Source: Aliagarivorans marinus DSM 23064
GTDB lineage: Bacteria; Pseudomonadota; Gammaproteobacteria; Enterobacterales; Celerinatantimonadaceae
Length of the DNA: 64,000 bases
NCBI RefSeq assembly: GCF_000429485.1
Contig: NZ_KE386909.1
Span: 372,499-436,498, forward strand
Direction of reading: 5' to 3'
Shown: one piece after another, positions 16,543 to 25,263 of the stretch
Layout of the letters: the number at the start of each line of letters is the position of its first letter
How positions within the stretch are numbered: position 1 is the first letter of the stretch
Translations under genes and position numbers: made by a program
Notes under the pieces: model-generated
Told to the model about the DNA's origin: nothing
Seen by the model: the letters and a program-made list of their open reading frames with translations, nothing else
Databases searched by the model: none

Positions 16543-17610
16543 TCAGGAATTCCCGTCAACTGCAGTGAGTTGGGTCAGTGTCTCGGCACTTTGCTCCCAC
16601 CAGGAGTTGTTGCTGTATGCACCGCCGATGGTGCGAGTTTCGCCAATCATAGGGATCCATAGCGATACACCCGAGCGCTCAGCCTGATGTTGCACGCGCT
16701 GCAGCGGCTCCTGCCAAGGGTGAAATGCCAGGTTAAAGGTACTGTTGTGGATAGGCAGCAACACTTCGCCACGCACATCCAAGTGGGCTTGAACGCTTTG
16801 CTCTGGCAGCATATGCACGCTAGCCCAGCTTTCATCATAGGCACCGGTTTCCATCAAGGTCAGATCAAACGGGCCGTAGCGCTCGCCAATCTCCTTAAAG
16901 CCGCCGAAGTAGCCGCCATCGCCACTGAAGAACACCTTGCTTTGCTGCCCTTGCAATACGAACGACGCCCACAGGGTTTGGTTACGGTCTCTCAAGCTGC
17001 GACCACTAAAGTGTTGGGCTGGGGTTGCGGCCACGGTGACGCCTGCATGTTGGTACTCTTGCCACCAGTCCAGCTCGGTGACTTTGTCTGCCGGAACGCC
17101 CCAGTCAATCAAACGTTGTCCGACACCTAGCGGGGCAATAAAGCGCTCGGTCTTGTCGGCCAGTGCCAATACGCTGTGTTTGTCGAGGTGGTCGTAGTGG
17201 TCATGCGAGATAACAATGGCGGTCAGCTCGGGTAACTGTTCGAGAGTGACAGGCGGTTGGTGGAAACGCTTAGGCCCAGCCCACTGCACTGGGGATGCGC
17301 GCTTAGAGAACACCGGATCGGTTAGCCAAAAGCCACCATCCAGTTTTAGTAGCACGCTGGAGTGGCCCAAACGGGCAACCAGATCCTGCTGACTTTGCTG
17401 CCACAGTTGCAGATCCAATGGCTGCATGGGCAAGGCTTGCTGAGGAACGCGCTGTTTGCGGTCTTCGAACATAAAGCGGTAGAAGATGTTAGCCATGTTT
17501 TCACTCCCGTCGTTCAGTGAGGTTGCTTGGTTGTTAAAGGTTTTGCCATCGAACTGCTCAGATTGCCATTGCTCAGGTTTATTCACGCAGGACATCATGG
17601 TTAACGACAT
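16543..17610 (-). CDS. MBL-fold metallohydrolase lipoprotein (RomA / NAPE-PLD-like)
   Basis: A 355-residue metallo-beta-lactamase-fold protein. I chose the ATG at 17610, which has GGAG 8 bases upstream and gives a direct lipobox M-M-S-C; an in-frame TTG at 17649 lacks a ribosome site. The zinc motif S-H-D-H-Y-D-H lies near residue 140, followed by A-Q-H-F-S-G-R, G-D-G-G-Y and a late P-I-H-N-S. These are the features of the RomA/UlaG/NAPE-PLD-like group. The substrate is unknown, possibly a membrane lipid or phosphodiester. It is divergent from a TetR gene with two operator-like repeats between them. Confidence 0.85.
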   Translation of the reverse strand: MSLTMMSCVNKPEQWQSEQFDGKTFNNQATSLNDGSENMANIFYRFMFEDRKQRVPQQALPMQPLDLQLWQQSQQDLVARLGHSSVLLKLDGGFWLTDPVFSKRASPVQWAGPKRFHQPPVTLEQLPELTAIVISHDHYDHLDKHSVLALADKTERFIAPLGVGQRLIDWGVPADKVTELDWWQEYQHAGVTVAATPAQHFSGRSLRDRNQTLWASFVLQGQQSKVFFSGDGGYFGGFKEIGERYGPFDLTLMETGAYDESWASVHMLPEQSVQAHLDVRGEVLLPIHNSTFNLAFHPWQEPLQRVQHQAERSGVSLWIPMIGETRTIGGAYSNNSWWEQSAETLTQLTAVDGNS

Positions 17611-17665
17611 TACGATTACTCCAAACTTGCTGAGGTTGATCAGGTTCAATAGGGAACCATCTAAA

Positions 17666-17683
17666 AGTAAACTTGTGAGTGTA
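17666..17683. promoter_or_regulatory. Candidate TetR operator, copy 1
   Basis: AGTAAACTTGTGAGTGTA matches the second copy at 17707 except in the spacer bases. It has the half-site form TAAACT-N4-AGTGTA and lies between the divergent MBL and TetR genes. Confidence 0.55.
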
Positions 17684-17706
17684 GTTATAGTGACTGTTCT
17701 GGAAAA

Positions 17707-17724
17707 AGTAAACTAGCAAGTGTA
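17707..17724. promoter_or_regulatory. Candidate TetR operator, copy 2
   Basis: AGTAAACTAGCAAGTGTA, 41 bases from copy 1 (start to start), about four helical turns. It lies 40 bases before the TetR start codon. The two copies suggest cooperative dimer binding and autoregulation. Confidence 0.55.
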
Positions 17725-17764
17725 AAATTTACAAAAATCCACCTGTTAACGAAAGGCTACAGTT

Positions 17765-18367
17765 ATGTCTTCTCGCAGTGAGCGTAAGCGCCAAGCCATC
17801 CTAGATGCGGCTGTGATTGAATTCTCAGAGAACGGCTATCAAGCAGCCAATATGGATGCAGTGAGTGCGCGCGCCGATGTGTCTAAGCGCACTTTGTACA
17901 ACCACTTTGCCAGTAAAGAAGGGCTGTTCGAGCAGATTACTGCTCAGCTTTGGTTGGAGCGGATCGAGCTCAGCTACAGCTCAGAGCAGCCGCTGAGTGA
18001 GCAGCTAAACGCCTTCGCCGAGGCTAAAGTCGCGCTGATGCTCGACCCGGAACATATCGCGCTGTCGCGCTGTGTCATGGCCGCCTATATGCAGCAGCCC
18101 GAGATGGCCCAGCAGGCGATGCACCGCTTAGCAAACAGTGAGGGAGCGCTAGAGCTATGGTTGAATGCGGCGAGTAAGGATGGACGCATCAAAGCCTGCG
18201 ACGCAAAGTTAGCCGCCAACCAGTTCTACTCGCTACTTAAAACCGAAGCGTTTTGGCCGCAGGTATTGGCGCACTTACCCGCGCCCAGCCAAGAGCGACT
18301 GGATACGCTGGTGGAGCAAAGCGTTGCGATGTTCTTGCAGTTTTATGCGCTGGAAGACTCTAACTGA
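17765..18367 (+). CDS. TetR/AcrR-family transcriptional regulator
   Basis: A 200-residue repressor-type protein. The N-terminal helix-turn-helix is typical: I-L-D-A-A, F-x-E-N-G-Y, A-x-M-D-A-V-S-A-R-A-D-V-S-K-R-T-L-Y-N-H-F-x-S-K-E (residues about 11-58). The C-terminal ligand-binding region is of the AefR-like type. AAAGG precedes the ATG. It is divergent from the MBL lipoprotein gene, and two 18-base operator-like repeats lie in the gap, so I infer that it represses that gene and itself. The inducer is unknown. Its last bases overlap the convergent yjbR-type gene. Confidence 0.92.
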   Translation: MSSRSERKRQAILDAAVIEFSENGYQAANMDAVSARADVSKRTLYNHFASKEGLFEQITAQLWLERIELSYSSEQPLSEQLNAFAEAKVALMLDPEHIALSRCVMAAYMQQPEMAQQAMHRLANSEGALELWLNAASKDGRIKACDAKLAANQFYSLLKTEAFWPQVLAHLPAPSQERLDTLVEQSVAMFLQFYALEDSN

Positions 18368-18717
18368 GCCAGTAATAATTCGCGCACCTTTTTGCTAAGG
18401 CCGCCCACAACCAGCGAGTAGGAGTTATCAATCAGCCGAAGCGCCTGCTGCTCGGCGTCTGAGCCATCAAAATGCAGGGTCAGCCAGTGGCGCTTATTCA
18501 TATGGTAGCCACGGCTGATGGCCGGATAGATGTCGAGCAAGGCATCCAGCTGCTCAGGCTGACACTTGAGATTGATGTACATCTCTTGCTCTCGCCAAAA
18601 TACCAAGGCAAACATCTTTCCACGCACCTTAAACACCGGCGCATCGGGGGTAAAGGGCAGCTCTAGTACTGATTCAGGGCGGCTAAGCAGGTATTTCTTT
18701 AGTTGTGGGTAGTCCAT
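18343..18717 (-). CDS. MmcQ/YjbR-family protein
   Basis: A 124-residue protein of the YjbR/CyaY-like fold, with the family's P-x-F-K-V-x-G-K-M-F-A strand, the L-K-C-x-P-E segment, the G-Y-H-M-N-K-R-H-W core and an S-Y-x-L-V end. It is near the usual length of about 115-125. DNA binding has been proposed for relatives, but no firm function is known. It is convergent with the TetR gene, overlapping it by 25 bases. Confidence 0.88.
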   Translation of the reverse strand: MDYPQLKKYLLSRPESVLELPFTPDAPVFKVRGKMFALVFWREQEMYINLKCQPEQLDALLDIYPAISRGYHMNKRHWLTLHFDGSDAEQQALRLIDNSYSLVVGGLSKKVRELLLAQLESSSA

Positions 18718-18908
18718 AGTCGCAACTCAATATTCTAGGGGGCTGGAATACCCTAGCAAAACCGAATCAGTCAAGCGAGCGGTTGTGAGGTGGTATTAAC
18801 TGACTTGTTTTTGGAGAGTTCCATACCAGTGACTTTGCTAAAAACAGAAGTGAGTGTTTAACAACAAGCATCGCAACAATCCCGTTCACTAGCTACAACG
18901 CTAGGTGA

Positions 18909-19796
18909 CTAATTGTTAGCTTGTTCAAGTTCATAGTCTGCAATTAACTCTCGAACAATGTTTTCTACTAGATGTCTATCACTTTGGTTAGAGTCAACTC
19001 CTGACCAAACAATCAATGCCTTCCACAGAGCCCAGCCTCGACCTCTAGCCCATGTGTGCGAGTCTACATTTCTATGCTTTTTGAACTCCTTACGGGAATT
19101 TCCACTAAATAGCGTCCATGCTATAGCTAGATCACAGGCAGGGTCACCGATAGCACTACAGCCAAAGTCTATAACCGCAACAAGGTTTCCATTGTTAACC
19201 AGAAGATTACCTAGGCTTACATCTCCATGAAACCAAACTGGTTTATCCGTCCACTCATGAGTGGTAGCCGCTTCCCAGATAGATCTAATAGCAGCTTCAT
19301 CAACAATACCACCTAAAATAACGAGTGATTTTTGCACGTCATCTTCATAGTGTTTCAAACTGCAACCTCTAAAAAAGTTGTGTTTTCCTGCGGCGGGCGC
19401 ACCCTTAATTGAAACCAAGTCCAGAGAATTAAGAAAACTTGCTAGGTCGCGGGCTATTGTGGTCAGATCACCATCATAATTGTTAATTAGTGTTTCCCCA
19501 TCGAGCCACCTATATACTGACCATGGCCGTGGAAACAACTCATCACTTCGACCTTTTGCGACTGGTGTTGGGATAGGTAATGTAACTTGCTCGGCAATGA
19601 TTGGTAGCCACTCTTGTTCCTTCTCAACTTGTGAAATGTAATCGTCAGCACTTGGAAGCCTAACTAGTAGCTCCTTACCTAGATGAAAGGTTCTGTTGTC
19701 CCAACCAGAGCTTTCGACAGGAGCAATAACCTCGTCTCTCCATTGTGGGAACTGTGAGCGAATGAGTTTTTTAACCAGAGCAACATCTATCAGCAT
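18909..19796 (-). CDS. Aminoglycoside phosphotransferase-like kinase (APH family)
   Basis: A 295-residue kinase-fold protein. The ATG at 19796 is chosen over one at 19859 because GAAGGT precedes it and the family starts here. Conserved motifs: N-R-T-F near residue 28, the catalytic loop H-G-D-V-S-L-G-N near residue 200 and the metal-binding V-I-D-F-G near 220. It belongs to the broad APH/choline kinase group, close to members annotated as macrolide or aminoglycoside phosphotransferases. Resistance cannot be claimed from sequence. Its base composition is visibly more AT-rich than its neighbours and it stands alone, which suggests recent transfer. Confidence 0.8.
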   Translation of the reverse strand: MLIDVALVKKLIRSQFPQWRDEVIAPVESSGWDNRTFHLGKELLVRLPSADDYISQVEKEQEWLPIIAEQVTLPIPTPVAKGRSDELFPRPWSVYRWLDGETLINNYDGDLTTIARDLASFLNSLDLVSIKGAPAAGKHNFFRGCSLKHYEDDVQKSLVILGGIVDEAAIRSIWEAATTHEWTDKPVWFHGDVSLGNLLVNNGNLVAVIDFGCSAIGDPACDLAIAWTLFSGNSRKEFKKHRNVDSHTWARGRGWALWKALIVWSGVDSNQSDRHLVENIVRELIADYELEQANN

Positions 19797-19992
19797 TTTT
19801 TGTACCTTCAGTTCGAGGGACAAAATTATACAGGACAATGGATACAGCGTGCAGAGCATGAGTCTTGAAGGAGTATTTCTGTATGTGAGCTCATAGACAG
19901 AATCTTAAGTACGCTCTCGTTTGGCGCAAAAGCGTGTTGTAGATACTTAGCTCCAATAAACTGAAAGATAAGCTCTCGCTCACCTAAACATC

Positions 19993-22590
19993 TTATGCAG
20001 TTTCCTCAATCAACTGATTAATCTTTGCCAGCAACACATCCGATTTAAACGGCTTGGCCGAATAATCATCCATGCCTGACTCGTAGCATCTCTCGATATC
20101 CTCATCCAGTACGCTGGCGGTGAGGGCGATGATGGGGGTACGTTTGCGCTGTTGCTGCTCTTCCAACTCGCGGATCTGCTGGGTTGCGGTAAAGCCGTCC
20201 ATCACCGGCATCATGCAATCCATTAGCACCAGGTCGATGTCATCGCCGGCTTTGACCGCGTCGACCGCTTCTTGGCCATTGTTGGCGACGGCCAGGCGGT
20301 AGCCAGCTTTTTTGAGGATTAGCGAGGCGACTTTTTGGTTGGTGCCGTTGTCTTCCACAATCAGCACTTTATGGCTGACAGAGGGCAAAGGCGTGACCTT
20401 GGTTTCGCTGGTTTGCCGCCAGTTCAATGCTTGGTTGATGGCTTTGGCAAAGCGCTCACCGAGCAGGGGCAGGGTAATCACGCCATCAAAATTGGCTGGC
20501 AGTTCCAGCTCTTGATAGCTGTAGTGACGGGCCAGTACGCAACTGATGCTTGGTTTGAGCGTTTTAGCGAGGGTCATTTGTGAGGCGGCATACTGCTCGT
20601 TGTCGCTGCAGATTATAAGCGCTTCAATATCACTCAGTGAGCGGCGGTCCAGCTTGTCAAGCGCTTGGGCCTGCGCGCCCCAGTAGGCGGCTTCGTCGAC
20701 TAACTCGATTTGCTGCTGGGGATTATCGGCAACGATGGCCAGCTTGCGCCGGTCAAGCTGCATGGTGCGGCTTGCGCTGTCTACGATGCGGGTGGTCAGG
20801 GTAAAGAAGAAACGACTGCCTAGGCCTTTGGTAGATTCCACCTCCAGCTCACCGCCCATCATCTCGACCAGCTCCTTACAGATGGCAAGGCCAAGCCCGG
20901 TGCCGCCAAAGCGGCGGGTAATCGAGGAGTCTTCCTGACTGAACAGTTGGAAGATCTGCTGCTTCTTGTCTTCGTCGATGCCAATACCGGTATCAATTAC
21001 CGCGAAATCTAAGGCCAGCTGCTCATGGTCTAGCTGGCGATACTTGAGCGATACGCTGATGGAACCTTTCTCAGTGAACTTAACGGCGTTAGATAGCAGA
21101 TTCATCAGTACCTGACGGAGGCGATGGTCATCGAGCAGCACCGACTCAGGCAGACCGTCTTGAATATGAGTTTTAAGCTGCAGCTTGGCTTCTGAGGCCT
21201 TAGGCAGTACCAAGGTCAGGCTGTCGAATACCAGCTCGCGCAGGCTGCAGGAGACGGGCGCGAGTACCAGGTTACCCGATTCAATCTTAGACAGATCGAG
21301 GATGTCGTTAATCAGGATCAGCAGGGCATGGGAGGAGGTCTCAATGGTCTGCAGATAATCATTCTGGCTGGGCGAGAGCTTGGTCTTTGAGAGGATCGAT
21401 GACATGCCGATGATGCCATTCAGCGGCGTGCGGATCTCATGGGACATGTTCGCCAAAAAGGTACTTTTAGCGCGGTTGGCTTGCTCGGCTTGCTCTTTGG
21501 ATTGAATGATGCGCGCGCGGCTTTGCACGCGCTCTTCCAAAATGCGATTGAGCTGCTCAGCAAACTCGGTGAACTCGTCTTTGCCATCGATCTTGATGCT
21601 GCGTTGGCTGTCGGCGGTGTTGTCGAGGTTGCTCATGGTATGTACCACCCGGCTCAGTACCCGGGTCACCCGACGATAGACATTGCTGCCCAAACTCACC
21701 AAGGCCAACAGTGCCAGCACGGTAAGCGCAATCAGCGTCAGCGCGCGCCACTCAGCATGGCGGATGTTGATTTTTGCCTCGGCTTCTAGCTGCTCCGCAA
21801 AATCGCCGATTACCCCATTGATGATCTGTTGGCGCTCGCGCAGGGCAGGCAGGTTGTCGATCAGTTGCTGATGTTCCAACTGTTGGTAGATCAGCGCCTC
21901 GCGCAGGGCAAACGAGCGCTGGAAGGCGGGGGCGGAGAACTCTTCCATCAAGCGGGTGATCTGGGCGTCCGTGGCAAAGATATTGATAAAGCGATCCACC
22001 AACTGCTGCTGGTTAGCAATGGCGGCGTTAAAGCGCGCTAGGTCCAGCGACATCTCGGTTGAGCCGTAGCTCTCCAGCACCCAGCTCTCTTGCAGTGCCC
22101 ACAGGCGCAGCCACGAAAGCTGATGAAGTACTTGCGCTTGTTGGTCGATGGCGTTGACTTGGCTCAGTGGAGTTTGCTTCTCCAGCTCCATGGCAATCGG
22201 CGCCAGCGAGTCCATCAGCAGGGTTTCCCAGTCAACCAACTCATCGCGGCCAAAGGTGGCGAGCTCGTTGACTAACCAGATCAGCTCATCAAGTTGAACC
22301 ACCACGCTGCTCGGAAGGTGCTGGCGGGCGCTGGCAAAGGTGGGCAGCGTGTCGCGGGTATTATCGATGGATTGGCTATCAAGCAGGGCTTGGCGACGAG
22401 TGACCGCAACTTGCAGCAGCTGTTGGAGCTCGATCTGGGTCTCAACCACACTGTTGATCGTGTGTAAGCGATTGATACGTAGGTACTGTTTGAAGATATC
22501 TTGCGCAGAGAGCGCCAGGCCGATGAGCAGTGGGAGTATCACCAACAGTAATACCCGCAACCTGATTGAGAAGGTGTTGAGTAGAGCCAT
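19993..22590 (-). CDS. Hybrid sensor histidine kinase with helical sensor domain, HAMP and two receiver-like modules
   Basis: An 865-residue membrane kinase. A transmembrane helix near residue 12-28 is followed by a periplasmic, all-helical, glutamine- and leucine-rich region of about 240 residues that resembles nitrate/nitrite-sensing NIT-type domains. Then come a second membrane helix (about 280-303), HAMP, and HisKA with M-S-H-E-I-R-T-P near residue 387. HATPase boxes N-A-V-K-F, D-T-G-I-G-I and G-T-G-L-G-L follow. Next is a degenerate receiver-like stretch without the aspartate triad. A canonical receiver (D-C-M-M-P-V-M-D-G phospho-site, K in S-A-K-P-F) ends the protein. No response regulator is adjacent. 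The ligand is unknown; the NIT comparison is tentative. Confidence 0.9.
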   Translation of the reverse strand: MALLNTFSIRLRVLLLVILPLLIGLALSAQDIFKQYLRINRLHTINSVVETQIELQQLLQVAVTRRQALLDSQSIDNTRDTLPTFASARQHLPSSVVVQLDELIWLVNELATFGRDELVDWETLLMDSLAPIAMELEKQTPLSQVNAIDQQAQVLHQLSWLRLWALQESWVLESYGSTEMSLDLARFNAAIANQQQLVDRFINIFATDAQITRLMEEFSAPAFQRSFALREALIYQQLEHQQLIDNLPALRERQQIINGVIGDFAEQLEAEAKINIRHAEWRALTLIALTVLALLALVSLGSNVYRRVTRVLSRVVHTMSNLDNTADSQRSIKIDGKDEFTEFAEQLNRILEERVQSRARIIQSKEQAEQANRAKSTFLANMSHEIRTPLNGIIGMSSILSKTKLSPSQNDYLQTIETSSHALLILINDILDLSKIESGNLVLAPVSCSLRELVFDSLTLVLPKASEAKLQLKTHIQDGLPESVLLDDHRLRQVLMNLLSNAVKFTEKGSISVSLKYRQLDHEQLALDFAVIDTGIGIDEDKKQQIFQLFSQEDSSITRRFGGTGLGLAICKELVEMMGGELEVESTKGLGSRFFFTLTTRIVDSASRTMQLDRRKLAIVADNPQQQIELVDEAAYWGAQAQALDKLDRRSLSDIEALIICSDNEQYAASQMTLAKTLKPSISCVLARHYSYQELELPANFDGVITLPLLGERFAKAINQALNWRQTSETKVTPLPSVSHKVLIVEDNGTNQKVASLILKKAGYRLAVANNGQEAVDAVKAGDDIDLVLMDCMMPVMDGFTATQQIRELEEQQQRKRTPIIALTASVLDEDIERCYESGMDDYSAKPFKSDVLLAKINQLIEETA

Positions 22591-22752
22591 GCAGTCCGTC
22601 CGATTCCTTTCGAAGCGAGTACCAGCGAGCAGTTACATTATAGTGTAAGCGATTAATGACAGTATGGAAGTGTTAACTGACCTCTACGCTTGAGGGAAGG
22701 CATCCGTGCCTATTTTGTTAACGCATTTGTGAGCCGGCGCGATGGTGTGGGT

Positions 22753-23715
22753 TTAGCGCCACGCCAGTTTCATCGCGCTCAAAGTCTGTTTAAGCTCGCG
22801 TCGGTGAGGATTAAGGAACAGGGCTCGCAGGCGGTAAGAGAAAGCCTGTTTGAACTGGTCCTGTTGCTCGGCCAGCTCAGCCTGCAGGGTTTGGATGCGA
22901 GAGCGGGCAACTCGCAGCGCAGGACGAGATTGCTGGGCTACCGCTTGTTGGTGACGAAGATAGATCTCGCCGAGCGCCTGCAAGCGCGCTTCGGCCTTGC
23001 TGCTTTCTGAGTCGCTACGCATTAAATAGTGGGTATGGCTGCGATTGAGAAAGGCCACCGGGGCGTGTAAGGCCAGTTTCAGCCACAAATCCCAATCTTC
23101 AGCGGACACCAGCTCGCAGTCGAAGCCGCCTACTGCGTTAAAGGCGGTCTTGCTGAACATCACCGTGGAGGTGCCCACCACGTTCTCTGCAAAGATAGTA
23201 GCGGCTGCACTGGGCACCACGCGGTAACCGGCACGTGCTTCAACGAACTGTTGGAAGCTAGGCCAGTACTCAAAGCAGGTGCCGCGGTCTTCGCCGTTCT
23301 CGCCGATGTGGCGGTAGTCGGTAAAGCTAAAGCCCATCTCCGGGTGACTTAGGTGCACGCTCAGTTGTTCGCTGAGTTTGTCGGGGCGCCAGGTATCGTC
23401 GGCATCTAGTAGGGCAATAATCTCGGTGCTGCTGTGGGCTATTCCCAGGTTGCGGGCGCGAGCTGGGCCGCGTCCTTCCCCTTTAATGGCAACCAGTCGT
23501 GATTCGCTTTGTTGCTGCTGTTCTAGCCACTGCCAGGTGCCATCGGTCGAGCCATCGTCGACCACGATAATCTCAATAGCCTGCAGGCTTTGGGCTTGCA
23601 CACTTTTCAGTGCTTGCTTGAGATAGCCCAAACAGTTGTAGCTGGGGATAACCACCGAGCAGAGTGGCTCTTGGTGTTTAGGCTGGAGTGCAGGTTTAGG
23701 CTTAGTTTCATTCAT
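22753..23715 (-). CDS. GT2-family glycosyltransferase
   Basis: A 320-residue GT-A enzyme. The ATG at 23715 is used because AAGGTG lies 5 bases before it; upstream in-frame starts lack a site. The N-terminal domain has C-S-V-V-I-P-S-Y-N, V-V-D-D-G-S-T-D-G and the D-A-D-D-T-W metal motif, with E-D-W-D-L-W further on as the probable catalytic region. It should transfer a sugar to the EPS repeat unit. It points away from the wzy operon, and its ribosome site overlaps the sigma-54 promoter of the divergent operon, so expression of the two may interfere. Confidence 0.88.
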   Translation of the reverse strand: MNETKPKPALQPKHQEPLCSVVIPSYNCLGYLKQALKSVQAQSLQAIEIIVVDDGSTDGTWQWLEQQQQSESRLVAIKGEGRGPARARNLGIAHSSTEIIALLDADDTWRPDKLSEQLSVHLSHPEMGFSFTDYRHIGENGEDRGTCFEYWPSFQQFVEARAGYRVVPSAAATIFAENVVGTSTVMFSKTAFNAVGGFDCELVSAEDWDLWLKLALHAPVAFLNRSHTHYLMRSDSESSKAEARLQALGEIYLRHQQAVAQQSRPALRVARSRIQTLQAELAEQQDQFKQAFSYRLRALFLNPHRRELKQTLSAMKLAWR

Positions 23716-23725
23716 CATTTCACCT

Positions 23726-23742
23726 TTGGCATTGTGGTTGCT
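23726..23742 (+). promoter_or_regulatory. Sigma-54 promoter before wzy
   Basis: TTGGCATTGTGGTTGCT fits the sigma-54 consensus with GG and GC ten bases apart. The start site would be near 23753, about 33 bases before ATG 23786. I could not find a good copy of the shared enhancer motif upstream; only a weak match lies inside the GT2 gene. Confidence 0.65.
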
Positions 23743-23785
23743 TTGTAAGGGAAGAAGCAGAAGCCATGCCATAACGAGATTGCCA

Positions 23786-25165
23786 ATGACAAACAGCACC
23801 TTTCTTCATCCACAACTGAACCAGAGCTTGATTGCTCTGGGCTGCTGCTTGGTGCCGTTCGCACTTTGGTACCTTGTCCCTAACCCTCTGATTCCCATCG
23901 CCTTTGCTATCTTGCCTGTGGCTTTGGTCAGTGTTTTTCGCTTTCCCTTTTTGATGGTGATGGGCTTTGTATTGTTTTCATTTTTCCGCCTGCACGAGGC
24001 CTATCCGCAGCTCTATCCACTTCGCATTCCGCAACTGCTGGCACTAGCGTCACTGGCGACCTTGGCCTGGCATTTGGGAATCACTCGCAAATTGCGAATC
24101 TTCTGGTGTAGGGAGCTCACCTGGCTGGGGGCATTCTTTTTCTGGTGCTTGGTGACGGTGGTCATGGCATCCAACCGTGGCCTGGCGATTGCCTACTTTA
24201 ACGGGGTGTTTAGCAAGATCATTATTATGACCTTTGCCATTGCATGGCTGGTGCGTAAGCCTGAAGACTTAGCTAAAGCGGCGCTTGCCTGTATTGTCAG
24301 CGGGATTGCTGTGGCCTATGTGGCGCTCTATAACGCCCAACATGGGCTGGAGATGGTGGAGGGCACTCGGGTGACCATCGGTCGCTCCTTTGGCTCGGTG
24401 CTGGGAGACCCTAATGATTTGGCGCTGACTTTAATGTTCCCTATGGGTTTTGCGGCGGCGTGGGCTATGGACCGCACCCTGGGGTTACGGCGCTGGGTGG
24501 CGATCATCGGCTTTGTCTGCCTGTTTATGGCCTTGCTGGCCACCCAAAGCCGTGGCGGCTTGCTGGGTGTGCTGACCCTATCTGGGGTATTGGCATGGCG
24601 ACGGGTTGAGAACAAAGCCTTGCTGATTGGTGCCGGTGCCATCGCGATGCCGATACTGTTTGTCGTGGCGGGGATCTCGGACCGCAGCTCTGGCGGGGCG
24701 GCAGAGTCGGGCATTGATGAATCCTCGATGGGCCGGCTATATGCCTGGGAGGCGGCCTTCTATATGGCGCTGCGCAATCCCTTTACCGGGGTAGGGCTGG
24801 ACAACTTCTATTCCAACTACTTCTTCTTTAGTAAGCACTGGGATGGTAAGAACCATGCGGTGCACAGCACCTGGTTTGGCGTATTGGGTGAGACTGGCTT
24901 TGTCGGCCTCGGGCTATTTACCACTGCCATCTATAAGCTGGCGCGCTTGGCACAAGCGAACCTGATTGCGCTGGCGGAGCTGGGCATGCGCAGCGGGCCG
25001 TTATACGCGACCGCCGAGGGGATCTTTATTGGTCTGCTCGGCACCTCGGTGTCGGGCACCTTCTTAACCCAGGGCTTTACCTGGCCGTTTTATATCTTGG
25101 CGGCCCTGATCGTGGCCCTGCACGCCATCTTAGTGCGTCAGTTGCAAGCTGCAAAAAGCAGCTGA
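23786..25165 (+). CDS. Wzy-like O-antigen polymerase/ligase
   Basis: A 459-residue polytopic membrane protein with about 11-12 hydrophobic segments and a large periplasmic loop near residues 305-365. The Wzy_C family core is visible: R-S-F-G-S-V-L-G-D-P-N-D-L-A, T-Q-S-R-G-G, and the loop motif N-P-F-T-G-V-G-L-D-N-F followed by H-S-T-W. The ATG at 23786 places the first membrane helix correctly. It polymerises or ligates lipid-linked repeat units at the outer face of the inner membrane. It is comparable to SypL-type proteins in syp clusters. It begins a rightward operon under a sigma-54 promoter match. Confidence 0.88.
   Translation: MTNSTFLHPQLNQSLIALGCCLVPFALWYLVPNPLIPIAFAILPVALVSVFRFPFLMVMGFVLFSFFRLHEAYPQLYPLRIPQLLALASLATLAWHLGITRKLRIFWCRELTWLGAFFFWCLVTVVMASNRGLAIAYFNGVFSKIIIMTFAIAWLVRKPEDLAKAALACIVSGIAVAYVALYNAQHGLEMVEGTRVTIGRSFGSVLGDPNDLALTLMFPMGFAAAWAMDRTLGLRRWVAIIGFVCLFMALLATQSRGGLLGVLTLSGVLAWRRVENKALLIGAGAIAMPILFVVAGISDRSSGGAAESGIDESSMGRLYAWEAAFYMALRNPFTGVGLDNFYSNYFFFSKHWDGKNHAVHSTWFGVLGETGFVGLGLFTTAIYKLARLAQANLIALAELGMRSGPLYATAEGIFIGLLGTSVSGTFLTQGFTWPFYILAALIVALHAILVRQLQAAKSS
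25141..25155 (+). promoter_or_regulatory. Candidate enhancer site (KTYGCANNNTGCRAR copy 2)
   Basis: GTTGCAAGCTGCAAA overlaps the 3' end of wzy, 52 bases before the sigma-54 match at 25207. Its core TTGCA-AGC-TGCAA is a perfect palindrome. Confidence 0.5.
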
Positions 25166-25206
25166 TTAATTGACTTATCTATATGAAAAATAAAGAATAA
25201 AAAACT

Positions 25207-25223
25207 CTGGCCTCGACCTTGCA
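25207..25223 (+). promoter_or_regulatory. Sigma-54 promoter before the GT2-GT2-wzx operon
   Basis: CTGGCCTCGACCTTGCA has the CTGGC and TTGCA boxes with GG-N10-GC spacing. The start site is expected near 25234, about 30 bases before ATG 25264. Its -12 end overlaps the left arm of the 12-base inverted repeat that ends at 25257. Confidence 0.65.
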
Positions 25224-25257
25224 GTAAACCGCTTAAGCACAACAAACTGCAAGGTCG
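25214..25257. repeat. 12-base perfect inverted repeat at promoter and ribosome site
   Basis: CGACCTTGCAGT (25214-25225) and ACTGCAAGGTCG (25246-25257) are perfectly complementary across a 20-base loop. The right arm contains the AAGG ribosome site of the GT2 gene at 25264; the left arm covers the -12 box. It may be an operator or, in longer transcripts reading through from wzy, a hairpin that hides the ribosome site. Confidence 0.7.
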
Positions 25258-25263
25258 AACAAG

